A stretch of DNA of 64,000 nucleotides from Ostreococcus lucimarinus CCE9901 (Eukaryota > Chlorophyta > Mamiellophyceae > Mamiellales > Bathycoccaceae): NCBI RefSeq assembly GCF_000092065.1, contig NC_009356.1:682001-746000 (forward strand). The letters run 5' to 3'. Below are positions 28,339 through 38,308 of the stretch, piece by piece (position 1 is the stretch's first letter; each line of letters begins with the position of its first letter). The position numbers and the translations under genes were made by a program. The notes under the pieces were generated by a model. That model was not told the origin of the DNA. It saw only the letters and a list, made by a program, of their open reading frames with translations, and did not search any database.

Positions 28339-31300
28339 CTAAAATTTTAATCGTTTCTTCGACGCCGGTTTCGCCGCCTTTTGCGCGGAGTTGACGGCGC
28401 GCTTTTTCGACGTCGTCACGCCCGCGGAGCGCAAGCCCGGCAGCGAGGCGTCTTCGTCGTTTTCGTCCTGGTCGTCGTCTTCGTCTTCCTCTTCGTCGTC
28501 GTCGTCGTCCACCACGACGGCTGCGCGACGTCGACGTCGGCTCGCTGGAGTCCCCGGAGTCGCCTCGGCGTCGGCGTCGGCGTCGGCCTGCGTCTTCGTC
28601 GCGCGCTTCCGGCCTCGCTTCGTCGCCGTTTCTTTGAACATGTCTTCGGCGAAATCGCTCGCGTCGCGAGTCATGAGATCGCGGAACGTGTCGACCGCGC
28701 GCCGAGCCGAGCCGTAGGATTGTCCAGCGGTTGCGTCGACAATACCGGTCTCAAATTTCACGGTATCGTCGAATTTCACGACTTCTGCGTTTCTCGTCGC
28801 CTCCGTGGGGACGTACGACGCCACGCGAGCGTCGGACAACTCGTACGCCTTCTTGACGTGAGATTTGAGCAACAAAACGACGCTCAGCGCACACGCGAGT
28901 TCGACGTCGCTCTTGAATTCGTTATCTGGCACCGCATCGTCCGCCTTGGCCGCCGACGCTTCCACGCCCTTCGTGAGCTGTTCGAGCAACAAGCCGCCCT
29001 TGAGCGATATGACGCGATTGAGCTGAAAGACGACGTAGAGAGTCTCATCCACTGATGTGAACGGAAGCTCGGTGACGACGCTCGCTAGGAATCGCAAGAA
29101 TAGCGCATCGGACGATCCGCTCGTGGTTTCAAACCGACGCAAAAGAGTGTTCAAGAACGCGTTTCGGGACGTTCTAGACGAGTTCACCAAGCTGTAGACA
29201 AACGCGAAACCGTCCGAGGCGTCGGCGATTTTCTTTTGCCCGCTTTCGCTTCTTCTAGCCGCCGTTTCCAGACGCTTCTTGAAAGAGTACGCAAGCTCGA
29301 CGCCGTGAGTGAGCTGATGCTCAAAAAAGTCACCGTGTCGTTGAACTTGCGCCTTCAGGAGCTTACGCGCGAGACGCTTAACGCTCGGCACTGGGTCGAT
29401 TTGTAGCGCGATGAGCGTGGGGAACGCGCTTGCCGGGTGAACCAAGCCTTGACGAAGGACCACCTCGACTAAATGCAAGCCTTTCAACCGCACGCTGTAC
29501 GCGGAGTCGACGCAAAGCGCTAAAACATCTGTCCAATATCGTTGCGCGATACCGCCGGCGATAGAACGATCACTCTGGCCGTTGACGACTTGCAATTTTT
29601 CCGCGTCTCGCGAGCGCTTTTGCGCCGACTTGAGCACCGAAGCCTTAGTGGAAGCGTTGACTTCATTGGCCGCCGCCGATCCACTCGTCGCAGTCATACG
29701 AAATTCTTCCTCTCGAATGAGCTCGCTGAGATTCGTCAGCGCCTGCTCCTTCAAGCCACGCTCGGCGCTGGATGCCAACGCGGCTCGCATGATGGAATCA
29801 AAGCTTCCTTTGCCGAAACCGCCGTCGCGATTAAACATGAGTTCTGGTCGAGCGACGAACAAGTCTCCGCACGCCCCGAGCGCTCCACGAGTGAGATCGT
29901 ACTCTTCTGCAGGCTGAGACTCCAGGGTCTTGCGGAAGACTCGAAGAAGATCCTGAATCGAGATATCGCATTCACCATTTTCGACGGCCGCGTCCACGAC
30001 GTCGGCTCCAAATCGCGCAATATTACCCAATACGTACAGCGAACGCGCGCAGTGCGATTTGTTCTGAACGCTCAACGCTTCATCACTAGATATGGATTCG
30101 ATGACGATGGCAACGAATCGTTTCAGCATAGACATCGTTCCACTATCCTTACCGCCGCGAGTCTCCGCCACGGCGCACAACGTCTTACACGCGTAATAAA
30201 TGACAGCTTTGTCGTGATGGCGGAGTAAGAGGATGCGCAAGTCTCGTTCGATCTCTTTCGCAATCGGCGCTGGAAGACGACCAGCGTGTTTCGCAACAAT
30301 ATGCACGACGGACATGCAGCACTGGAGCTTCTCACCGACGAAAGGCGCGTCGTCGTCGACCCGCTTCAGATACGGCTGGAGCGCCACGGCGAAATACGAT
30401 GGGTCGCGTTTCGGAAGGCAGAGACACGGATCGACGACGGTCAGAATGTGGAGACCGAGTGCGTACTTGACGCTCATCGGCACCGACTTCGACGTGCCCG
30501 GCTCGTCTTTCACGACCACGCCATTGTGTGCTCCGTTCGATTTGACTCGTTCACCGTTTGGCGCGCGACTTTGCTCGTCGGATTCGCTCTCGATGAGCGC
30601 GTGCAACACCTGCACCGATAAACGCTTCGCTACCTTTCGCATACCGCGAACATTGACCCATGCATCAACCTTCTCGTCTTCGCTCGGATACAGCACCGCG
30701 CTGATGATCGCAACGACCGGAAACGTGGGAAGTAAAGGAAGCTTTTGTTTGCCGCTTCGGGAAACGAGTCGGTAGACGCCCCAAGCGACGGAGACCATTT
30801 GCCGCGCGCGAATCGCGATTGGATCATTATCCTCGATACCATCATGCCCAACGGTGGCTAAGTGCGCCGTAGATGCGTCTTCGTCATCACTGCCATTGTT
30901 TCCGTCCCCATCATCTTCGTCGTCATCGTGTTCATCGTCGGCTTCGTCTTCCAATGCAACCGGTGAAAACCAAAGCTCGCGAAAAATCTTCACAACGTGC
31001 GAACGGATCGTTTCTTCTTCATCCAGTATGCGAAACGCCAACACTTGCATCGCCTTATCCGCTTTAGTAAAGTCAGGATTACGCAGGCATTCTTGCAGGG
31101 TGGAAACCACGCGCTTGCGCACAGATACACCGACGTCGGATACGCGGTCTTCAATCAAGTCGTAGTACTTTTCGGCAAGACTGACGTTTCGCACCATCTG
31201 TCTGCCGATGACATCCACCACGGCGGCTCGCACGGACGATCCCGTATCTTTCAATCGGATTTTCAGCGCGCGAACGATATCCGGAGACTCTAACAGTTTC

Positions 31301-33618
31301 GGGTCTTCGTTCACGATACCACCGATTGCTCTTGTCGCTGATGTGCGCACCAAGACGCTCGCGTCATCGAGCATAGCCGTCACGCGCTGCACGAGCACGT
31401 CGAGCTGTCTTGCCAACGGTCGTCGAGCGTTGAGTTGAAGACACAAAGACTTGGCGAGCTCGCGCGGAAGTCCAGCCAGCGAGCCATTTGTAGCCTTTTT
31501 CGCAGTGTCCGCGACTCGCACCATGCTAGCGTGCAGAGCTGCGTACATCGCCCGCGAACCGCCAGCGACGACTTCTTGACGAAAACCGACGCCCGCGCGC
31601 TCAGCGTCCCGCGCAAACTGACACAAATGGTACGATACTGCGGAAGTGTTGAGCGTCACACGCGAATGAGACGCCGTATCGTCCGACATCCTCGCGCCTT
31701 CACGCGGTGCTGCGCCATTTTCGTCGTCTTCATCCGCGTCGTCGTCGCGAGTAAACGTCGTTGAAGACGGGCCTCGATTGTTCTCTGCCAAATAGCGCGC
31801 GATAATCGATTCCATCGCAAAAATATCCGCACTCGCCTCGTCGGCCTGCACCAACGCACTTTCCGTTTGCGCGTCGACTCGAGTTCGAACGCGCGCTGCG
31901 TCTTGATGAGCAAACATGACCGCTTTTTCGTGCAGCGTCTCGGCGTTTGACGTAAATTCTAAATCCTCCGCGCGTGGCAACTCGCGCCAGAACGCATCCT
32001 CCTCTACTGCTTTCGAGTCAGCGCGAAGTTTTGATGCGATTTGACCAAGGAAATCGAGCGCAATCTCGCGAATCTTGGAGTCTTTGCACTGCAGACCGGC
32101 AGACCCGAGCAGGTTCCCGGCGAGATTGAGCACAAGCAAGTTTGCCACGGGCCATTCGGGAAGGTTTCTGCATGTGAGCGCGTCCACGAGAGCGTTGTGG
32201 ATCACCGCGCGTATCTGACGCTCGTGTTCCGCCGCTTTCACCTTCGGCCACCTCGTCAGCAAATCTTTCCAAAAGTAGTTCGTCCAGTAAAACGCCGATC
32301 CAAACGCACGCGCGTGCACGTCTGTCGTCATTTCACCTTCTTTATCCGCCTTGGGCATTGTCGCTTCGTCGTCGGAAAATTCCACCGTGGCTTGGAAACA
32401 CTGCATCAACAGAGCGAGCAAGACTTGGATTTGCACTGAGTCTTCGCCTGGGACGTTAAAACATCGCACGCTACGCCCCTCAGTCGGAAGTTTCATGAGA
32501 GACGACAGAATATTGTCCACGACGAAGCCTCTGTGCTCAGAGTATTGCGTAAAAATGCTCGACACGAGTTCGACGGACTTGAGTTGCACAAAGCTCACGT
32601 CCTCAATTTCGAACGCCGAGAACGCCAAAGACGTCAGCTGCAGTACCGTCGCATCTGGAAGTGCGAGGAGGGAAATCAAATTGGCCAAGTGCGTGAAAAT
32701 GACGCCTATTTTCGCCCCCAACATTTTTGCTACCTTGTATCCCCCGCTGCCTGATTTCTTCGACGATGAGGGCGGCGGCGGCGCCGAGACGCCCTTACTC
32801 TTGCTGGCCGGTGTCTTCTTTTTCCCATCTTGCTCGACGTCATCTCCGTCTTCGTCACTGCCGCGATGAACGTTCCACATGCCGGCATCGTAAAAGACGA
32901 AGACATTCCGCACCAAGTGTTGCCTCGCGCACTCGATCATCTCGTCGATGCCTTCCTCGCGATAAATCTCCTTCGGCATGTCCGTCGCCGCCAATATGAC
33001 AAAGTACGCCCCGATAGCTTCCAACGATTTCAACACACGCTGTGCGTCGGCACCTCTGTACTGCGCGTTCGCGGCGATCAACGTTTCGTTCGCGCTCTTT
33101 GCGACTCGCTCCAACATTGACAGCGTCTTGACTAAATCTCGTTTCCCGACGCCCTTCAACAACCCGCGTTCTCGCAACAATTCACATCTCGAGCTAAAGT
33201 CGCGAAGTTCGCTCAGCATCACGGCGCCAGATGCGTCGTCCATGTCGTCGCCAGCGCTCGCGTCTTCATCATCCAATTCAATCCTGTCGCACAAATCTTC
33301 CGCCGCGCGCACAAAGTCTGCCACCAGCGCCTCGCCGTCTATCGACGTCACCAACTCCGTCGTCGTCATGACACTCTGCGGCGCCGCGATCGCACGCGCG
33401 ACTTCTTTACCCCTCGATCGCCCGACGTCATCCTCTCCATCCTCCATCGCGTCCGCGCTACCCTGAATCATCCCCGTCGACGCGTTCGTCGCCGCCGCGG
33501 GCAGCGTCGCGTTCGCTCGAACCGTCACGCACGCCTCGTCTCCCATCGCCTCCACGATCTTCGCCGTCATCGGGCAGTGCACCGCGTCTGTTTTCGCATA
33601 TTTTCGTTTCGCTCGCAT
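28339..33618 (-). CDS. SCC2: Cohesin loader SCC2/NIPBL
   Basis: Scc2 with Scc4 loads cohesin onto chromatin. About 1,759 aa, one exon, largely HEAT repeats. Diagnostic stretches are KIRLKDTGSSVRAAVVDVIG, KYYDLIEDRVSDVGVSVRKR, VVKIFRELWFSP and VVLRQGLVHPASAFPTLIAL; the last (LRQGLVHP...P.LIA.Q.D) is an SCC2/NIPBL hallmark. Acidic low-complexity loops occur near the middle (DDEHDDDEDDGDG), and the C-terminus is an Asp/Glu-rich then Lys-rich tail. The frame is open to 33762, but the start at 33618 (MRAKRKYAKTD) avoids overlap with the next gene. Confidence 0.88.
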   Translation of the reverse strand: MRAKRKYAKTDAVHCPMTAKIVEAMGDEACVTVRANATLPAAATNASTGMIQGSADAMEDGEDDVGRSRGKEVARAIAAPQSVMTTTELVTSIDGEALVADFVRAAEDLCDRIELDDEDASAGDDMDDASGAVMLSELRDFSSRCELLRERGLLKGVGKRDLVKTLSMLERVAKSANETLIAANAQYRGADAQRVLKSLEAIGAYFVILAATDMPKEIYREEGIDEMIECARQHLVRNVFVFYDAGMWNVHRGSDEDGDDVEQDGKKKTPASKSKGVSAPPPPSSSKKSGSGGYKVAKMLGAKIGVIFTHLANLISLLALPDATVLQLTSLAFSAFEIEDVSFVQLKSVELVSSIFTQYSEHRGFVVDNILSSLMKLPTEGRSVRCFNVPGEDSVQIQVLLALLMQCFQATVEFSDDEATMPKADKEGEMTTDVHARAFGSAFYWTNYFWKDLLTRWPKVKAAEHERQIRAVIHNALVDALTCRNLPEWPVANLLVLNLAGNLLGSAGLQCKDSKIREIALDFLGQIASKLRADSKAVEEDAFWRELPRAEDLEFTSNAETLHEKAVMFAHQDAARVRTRVDAQTESALVQADEASADIFAMESIIARYLAENNRGPSSTTFTRDDDADEDDENGAAPREGARMSDDTASHSRVTLNTSAVSYHLCQFARDAERAGVGFRQEVVAGGSRAMYAALHASMVRVADTAKKATNGSLAGLPRELAKSLCLQLNARRPLARQLDVLVQRVTAMLDDASVLVRTSATRAIGGIVNEDPKLLESPDIVRALKIRLKDTGSSVRAAVVDVIGRQMVRNVSLAEKYYDLIEDRVSDVGVSVRKRVVSTLQECLRNPDFTKADKAMQVLAFRILDEEETIRSHVVKIFRELWFSPVALEDEADDEHDDDEDDGDGNNGSDDEDASTAHLATVGHDGIEDNDPIAIRARQMVSVAWGVYRLVSRSGKQKLPLLPTFPVVAIISAVLYPSEDEKVDAWVNVRGMRKVAKRLSVQVLHALIESESDEQSRAPNGERVKSNGAHNGVVVKDEPGTSKSVPMSVKYALGLHILTVVDPCLCLPKRDPSYFAVALQPYLKRVDDDAPFVGEKLQCCMSVVHIVAKHAGRLPAPIAKEIERDLRILLLRHHDKAVIYYACKTLCAVAETRGGKDSGTMSMLKRFVAIVIESISSDEALSVQNKSHCARSLYVLGNIARFGADVVDAAVENGECDISIQDLLRVFRKTLESQPAEEYDLTRGALGACGDLFVARPELMFNRDGGFGKGSFDSIMRAALASSAERGLKEQALTNLSELIREEEFRMTATSGSAAANEVNASTKASVLKSAQKRSRDAEKLQVVNGQSDRSIAGGIAQRYWTDVLALCVDSAYSVRLKGLHLVEVVLRQGLVHPASAFPTLIALQIDPVPSVKRLARKLLKAQVQRHGDFFEHQLTHGVELAYSFKKRLETAARRSESGQKKIADASDGFAFVYSLVNSSRTSRNAFLNTLLRRFETTSGSSDALFLRFLASVVTELPFTSVDETLYVVFQLNRVISLKGGLLLEQLTKGVEASAAKADDAVPDNEFKSDVELACALSVVLLLKSHVKKAYELSDARVASYVPTEATRNAEVVKFDDTVKFETGIVDATAGQSYGSARRAVDTFRDLMTRDASDFAEDMFKETATKRGRKRATKTQADADADAEATPGTPASRRRRRAAVVVDDDDDEEEDEDDDQDENDEDASLPGLRSAGVTTSKKRAVNSAQKAAKPASKKRLKF

Positions 33619-33665
33619 CAGCGTCGTCGACCTATCGCATCGTCGTTTCGCGCGTCGTCCGTCCG

Positions 33666-34007
33666 TCAGTCGCTCGCTCGCTCGCTCGCTCGCTCGCCTC
33701 GCCTCGCCAATCGCATCCGTCCCCCTTCCGTCATCGCGCGCGCCTCGCTTCGCTCGACGCACAGGTACGACACATCACACGTCTCCAGCAGCGCGCCGAT
33801 CGCTCGCGCGAGCGCCACGGAGCCCTCATCGTCGCCTTCGAGCGTCGCATCCGTCGACCATCGCTCGCCATCGCGTTCGACGTCGTCGGACGCCGCGAGC
33901 GCGACGTGCGAGGCGTCGACGCTCGGCAGCGCGCCGCAGACCGCGAGGTGATGTTCACCCGGACCGATCGCGGTGAACCGCGGGTGCGTCGCGCGCGCGG
34001 TACCCAT
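33666..34007 (-). CDS. Small uncharacterised protein
   Basis: 113 aa, single exon, not recognised with confidence. The sequence HHLAVCGALPSVDASHVALA and SVALARAIGALLETCDVSYL alternates predicted strands and a helix, vaguely like small proteasome-assembly chaperones (PAC3/PAC4); this is only a suggestion. The C-terminus (RGERASERASD) is encoded by a CGCT microsatellite, so the true stop may vary. Its stop is 47 bp upstream of the SCC2 start, same strand. Confidence 0.45.
   Translation of the reverse strand: MGTARATHPRFTAIGPGEHHLAVCGALPSVDASHVALAASDDVERDGERWSTDATLEGDDEGSVALARAIGALLETCDVSYLCVERSEARAMTEGGRMRLARRGERASERASD
33671..33697. repeat. CGCT tetranucleotide microsatellite
   Basis: About 6.5 CGCT units. 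It lies at the 3' end of the small uncharacterised gene and in the presumed SCC2 leader. Length variation would change the frame of the upstream protein tail. Confidence 0.85.
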
Positions 34008-34104
34008 GGCGTCGCGGTGTGACGATCGCGGGTGGTTTGAACTCGAGTTTTGGCGGGAAGCCGACGCCGACGCCGACGAGCGACGATTCGATTACACAAT
34101 TCTG

Positions 34105-35430
34105 CTAACGCTTGCGCTTCTTCTTCTTGGAAGAGGGCCAGAGAACGACGAAACCGCGACCCGGGACGTGATCGAGCGGGTGGAACGCGCCGGATTTGCG
34201 CTGGGCGGGATTCTTGCTCTTGGCGTCGTAACCGCGCACGGGGACGTAACACTTGCGAGCGAAGAGACGACGCTCGAGGTCGTCGGAGGACGCGCGCGCG
34301 GACGCGGACGCGGGCGCGGGCGCGGGCGCGGTGAAAGCGTCGTGGGTCATAACCGGAGCCAAACCCTCGAGCGCGGCGATCGGGTTGACGTCCACGGAGG
34401 TGCCGAGGAAGATTTCTTCGGGCTCGGTCGACGGCGGAAGGTCGCCGCCCCACGCGCGCACCTCGTCTTGCGTCATGAACCAACAGCACTCGATCATCAT
34501 CGATTTATCGTCGTCCTCGAAGCATCGCTGGATTTGAGCCAAGTACATGTTCTCCGTCGTGCGCTCGGGGAGGCAGTAGACGCAGTCGCCGTTTCTGAAC
34601 TCGACGCCCTCGCGACGGAAGCCTTCGTAAAACGTTCTATCGCGCCTGACGCCATCCTTCTTCCCTTCGCCGATCCAACTCACGAGCGCCAAGTGATTCC
34701 CAGCCTTTTCGTTCGCTAAATCCTTTCGTCTCTTCTTCACCACCGTCGTCGCCGCCGCCGTCTTGCCGCCCGCGCCCTCGGCGGTTGACTTCGCCTTGGC
34801 CTCCGCGCGCGCCCTCTCCTTCTCCGCCAACTCCGCCAACGGATTCGCCGTCCGCGGCGCCCGTCGCTTTTCCGGCGACGCCGCCGCTTCCCCGAACACC
34901 TTCTCCCTCGGCGCCTCGTCCGCGCCCTGCGTCTCCCGACACATCCGCAGCACCTCCCGCACGCTCGCGTGCGGCGCGCGTCGCCGCCGTTCCTTCCCCT
35001 TCCGCGCCTCCCCCCCCGTCCCCAACCACGACCTCGGCGGCCTGTACTCGCGCCCAGGGAAATCAAATATCGTCTCTCGCATCTCCTCTCGCGTCGCCGT
35101 CGCCCCCAACGCGTCCTCCGCGTCCGTCCGCTTCGTCCCGCTCGCGCTCGTCCTCGTCGTCCACCCCCCGTTCCCGTCCCTCCCCGCCGCCGCTCGCATC
35201 GCCTCGTACGCGCTCCGCTCGCGCGCGTGATCGACGTCGCCCTCCATCAGCGACTTCCGCGCGCGCTCGCACGTCATCTTCGTCAGCGCGTCCGCGACCT
35301 CGCGCGCGGTGACGCCGTCGCTGCCGCTCAGGATGCATCGCGCGGCGACGGACAGGATCGTCTCCGTCGCGCGCGGCGGCACGTCGAGCGGCGTCGGCGG
35401 CGCGCCGCGATCGTTCGCATCGCGTCGCAT
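34105..35430 (-). CDS. BAH-domain protein
   Basis: 441 aa from the ATG at 35430 (MRRDANDRGAPPTPLDVPPR). Residues about 1-50 form a compact Ala-rich region (ILSVAARCILSGSDGVTARE). The middle is charged (EKERARAEAKAKSTAEG, KKRRKDLANEKAGNH), and residues about 270-380 are a BAH fold: GVEFRNGDCVYCLPER, YLAQIQRCFEDDDKSMMIE, CCWFMTQDEVRAWGGD and EEIFLGTSVDVNPI. BAH domains bind nucleosomes or histone tails. It ends in a KKKKRKR nuclear signal. The frame extends to 36246 opposite the NUDIX gene, but that extension is a shadow. Confidence 0.75.
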   Translation of the reverse strand: MRRDANDRGAPPTPLDVPPRATETILSVAARCILSGSDGVTAREVADALTKMTCERARKSLMEGDVDHARERSAYEAMRAAAGRDGNGGWTTRTSASGTKRTDAEDALGATATREEMRETIFDFPGREYRPPRSWLGTGGEARKGKERRRRAPHASVREVLRMCRETQGADEAPREKVFGEAAASPEKRRAPRTANPLAELAEKERARAEAKAKSTAEGAGGKTAAATTVVKKRRKDLANEKAGNHLALVSWIGEGKKDGVRRDRTFYEGFRREGVEFRNGDCVYCLPERTTENMYLAQIQRCFEDDDKSMMIECCWFMTQDEVRAWGGDLPPSTEPEEIFLGTSVDVNPIAALEGLAPVMTHDAFTAPAPAPASASARASSDDLERRLFARKCYVPVRGYDAKSKNPAQRKSGAFHPLDHVPGRGFVVLWPSSKKKKRKR

Positions 35431-35533
35431 CGCGTATGGCGATCGCGCGCGCGGCGTCGCGCGGTGACGACGCGATTCAGCGACGACCGGGACGACGACC
35501 GGGACGCGGTTTGAATCCGCACACGCGCGCGCG

Positions 35534-37180
35534 ATGCGCGGCGCGAGCGCGGCGCGAGCGCGCGCGGTGCGACGCGGTGCGACGCGCGCGGCGTCGAACG
35601 CGGGCGCGCGATCGAGAGCGCGGGCGCGGGAAAATCCGCGAACGGCGGTCGAGCGCACGACGCTGCGGTACGACGGCCACGCGCGCGTCGACGGCGACGC
35701 CGCGGGACGCGCCGGGAGGGGCGACGCGATCGCGCGCGAGCGTGGGTCGGTCGCGTTCGCGTGCTCGGCGAGCGGGAGCGAGGTGCTGTGCGCGTCGAGG
35801 GACGGTGAGGGGTGGGAGGCGGCGTACGCGCCGACGGCGACGCTGCGGGACGGGGACGCGAGGGCGGATTTCGACGACGCGGCGAGCGCGGTGTACGTCG
35901 GGAGAGACCTGAGACGGGGAAAACGAGGGGTGTTCGCGATGGTGCTTCGGGGGGGGGAGGCGGGAGAGCGCGCGATGCGAGCGGCGTTCGAGGCGGCGGC
36001 GCCGGCGGGGACGAGGTTCGCGATGAAAAACGTCAAGCGAGCGACGGCGAGTTTCGAGGACGAGATCGACGCGGCGATCGTCGCGAACGGCGCGGCGCTG
36101 ATTGGATGGGGCGGGAGACAAAAGTTTTGTCGAAATTGCGGCGCGGCGAGGCCGAAAATCGTAAAGGGTGGGAGTAAGGCGACGTGTCGCGAGTGCGGGC
36201 GGAGCGCGTATCCCGAGTTGATGCCGTGCTGTTTGGCGCTGATCACCTGCGGTAATTACGTTTTGCTCGGACGAAATGCGAAATGGCCCAAGAACTTTTA
36301 CTCTTTACTCGCGGGGTTCGTCGAGGGGAGCGAGAGTTTGGAGGCGTGCGTCGCGCGCGAGGCGCTGGAGGAGGCATCCATCGTCGTCGACGCGTCGTCG
36401 GTGGAGTACATCGCGAGTCAACCGTGGCCGTTTCCGAACCAGTTGATGATGGGATTTCGCGCCGATGTCGCGCCGGAACGTCTAGGGCCGTTGAAAATGC
36501 CGCCAGAACCGAAGATGATCGACGGCGAACTCGCAGACGCGCGATGGTTTCACGTTGATTACCTCGCAGCGCGACTGTCGCCAGAGCGCGCCTTCGCCGA
36601 TCCGAGGGGCGGCGACGACGACGACGCCATTCCTTTCGGCGAGATCGCGCTTCCCGGCGAACACGCGCTGGCGAGAGTTCTGGTGCAGAACTGGGTGGAT
36701 GAGAAAATGATGTACAGAAGACGAAGATGCGACGATCGACTCGTGACCACGGTCGTGGAGGGATCGTTTTTCACCGAATGCGAATTAGCCAGCTTTGACG
36801 ACGACAAGGGCGACGCGTTTGTCTTTGAGAACGATAACGGGGAACTACAAGATTTGGCTTTGCACTTTGTCATGGTGGAAGTATTGCTTGCGCAAGAAGG
36901 TCAGGCACCCGTCGTCTTTCGCGCGGCACCGGGCGACGTATCCGCAATTCGCGAAGACGTCGTCGCAGAAGTCGAACGCGTGGGCCAAGGCGCTCGAGCC
37001 ATCGCCTTCGTGCGCGCGACGGGTCGAATTAAGTGCAAGCGTCGGTCGGATGGCGTGCAGTCCATACGCATCACAATGCTTAGCGAAGCGAGCGATGATG
37101 GGTTCGACGCGCGTCGATGCGTCGTCGCCATGCTTCAGAAAGCTTGTCCTTTCCACCTGTACGAGTTTGACCAGCCGTAG
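35534..37180 (+). CDS. NADH-pyrophosphatase-type NUDIX hydrolase with extra C-terminal domain
   Basis: NUDT12/NudC family enzymes cleave NADH/NAD or de-cap NAD-RNA. 548 aa. An Arg/Ala-rich N-terminus suggests organelle import. A zinc ribbon is clear (FCRNCGAARP, CRECGRSAYP), followed by the NUDIX box GFVEGSESLEACVAREALEE and the NADH-pyrophosphatase signature SQPWPFPNQLMMGF. Normal family members stop about 60 residues later; here about 155 more residues follow (from MMYRRRRCDDRLVTTVVEGS to the end) with no family I recognise. It diverges from the BAH gene (103 bp between ATGs). Confidence 0.85.
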   Translation: MRGASAARARAVRRGATRAASNAGARSRARARENPRTAVERTTLRYDGHARVDGDAAGRAGRGDAIARERGSVAFACSASGSEVLCASRDGEGWEAAYAPTATLRDGDARADFDDAASAVYVGRDLRRGKRGVFAMVLRGGEAGERAMRAAFEAAAPAGTRFAMKNVKRATASFEDEIDAAIVANGAALIGWGGRQKFCRNCGAARPKIVKGGSKATCRECGRSAYPELMPCCLALITCGNYVLLGRNAKWPKNFYSLLAGFVEGSESLEACVAREALEEASIVVDASSVEYIASQPWPFPNQLMMGFRADVAPERLGPLKMPPEPKMIDGELADARWFHVDYLAARLSPERAFADPRGGDDDDAIPFGEIALPGEHALARVLVQNWVDEKMMYRRRRCDDRLVTTVVEGSFFTECELASFDDDKGDAFVFENDNGELQDLALHFVMVEVLLAQEGQAPVVFRAAPGDVSAIREDVVAEVERVGQGARAIAFVRATGRIKCKRRSDGVQSIRITMLSEASDDGFDARRCVVAMLQKACPFHLYEFDQP

Positions 37181-37207
37181 CAGTCATGTCGTTCTGTTTT
37201 TGGAGTT

Positions 37208-38194
37208 GTGACAGTTGGACGGCACAGACGCACGCGCGCCATGCCCGCGATTGCACCTACCTATGCGCAAAGGCGCGGTCCCATTCGAAGCAGTCAGTTC
37301 ATGGATCTAGTTCGCGCGTTCGGCTTGAACGGCGTCGATAGGGATCTGCAGCACGTCATTCGGGCTCTCAAGGCCGAGGAACGGCACGACGCCGCGGTGC
37401 TCGCGGTAGAGATGCGAAACTTGCGCGCGCTGCGCATCTGTCACGAAGAAGGCGCGTGGTTATCGGCCGAATGTCTACGCGCCGCTATTCGCGTCGACGA
37501 TTACGGCATCCTGATGTTTTTGTGGCAGAATAAGTCACCCGGCTTTGACGAAGCGTCGATGGCTGCGGTGGCTGCCTTCACCGGAAACGCTCGTTTCATC
37601 ACCGATTTCATGAAAGATCTCGTCGACGAGCGCACGACGAGCGCAGCGGCCGCGGGCGGTCAATTGGGATGCCTGCGACTCGCGCATTCGTACGGCGCGC
37701 CTATTAAGGCGTCGGCGATGTTGAACGCCGGTGAACGAGGCCATCTGAATTGTCTGAGATTCTGCGTCGCCGTCAGCGGCGAGGACTTCACAGCGGCGGA
37801 TATCGAGAGATGCGCGAACGCAGTCGCCGCCCAAGGAAATGACTTTATTGAGATATTTCAAGCGTTGCAGTCGGCGCCAGCGTTCAGGTGGAACCCTAAT
37901 TATCTCGTCGTCGCGGCGAGTACTGGTGCGTTTCACATGGCGCAGTTCATCCTCGAAAATGGCGGCAGGGAACTGAACACAAACCAAGCGCGCGACGTTG
38001 CGCGAGCCGGACGAACATCCGGCCATCGTGCTTGCTACGAGTTATTGGATCGCAATTCGAGCGGGCGGGCCAAACCGTCTTTGAGAGAGGAGGCGGCGCG
38101 CGACGTCGCCGCCGTCATCTTCATCGCCGCCGCGGCGTCGGTGTTCGTGAGCACATATCGCGTCCTCGGTCGAGCTTTTTCACGCCAAGACTAA
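37208..38194 (+). CDS. Ankyrin-like repeat protein with C-terminal membrane anchor
   Basis: 328 aa (317 if the ATG at 37241 is used), starting 27 bp after the NUDIX stop. Helical repeats of about 33 residues are visible (AVEMRNLRALRICHEEGAWL, AAAGGQLGCLRLAHSYGAPI, AGERGHLNCLRFCVAVSGED, AASTGAFHMAQFILENGG), the divergent ankyrin type common in algae. Near the C-terminus DVAAVIFIAAAASVFVSTYR is one hydrophobic segment, so a tail-anchored protein with a cytosolic repeat domain is likely. Function unknown. Confidence 0.65.
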   Translation: MTVGRHRRTRAMPAIAPTYAQRRGPIRSSQFMDLVRAFGLNGVDRDLQHVIRALKAEERHDAAVLAVEMRNLRALRICHEEGAWLSAECLRAAIRVDDYGILMFLWQNKSPGFDEASMAAVAAFTGNARFITDFMKDLVDERTTSAAAAGGQLGCLRLAHSYGAPIKASAMLNAGERGHLNCLRFCVAVSGEDFTAADIERCANAVAAQGNDFIEIFQALQSAPAFRWNPNYLVVAASTGAFHMAQFILENGGRELNTNQARDVARAGRTSGHRACYELLDRNSSGRAKPSLREEAARDVAAVIFIAAAASVFVSTYRVLGRAFSRQD

Positions 38195-38308
38195 ACGCAG
38201 CGTTCCCAACGTTGCAACACAGCATACGCTCACCGCGAAGACGAAGTTTAGCGCGTCCTATAATCTAAAATATGCGTTACAACGAGACGCGTCGACGACG
38301 CCGCGCGT

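Noticed and set aside
35430-36246. N-terminal extension of the BAH protein to 36246
   Set aside because: The extension is exactly antisense to the NUDIX enzyme's conserved region and contains no domain.
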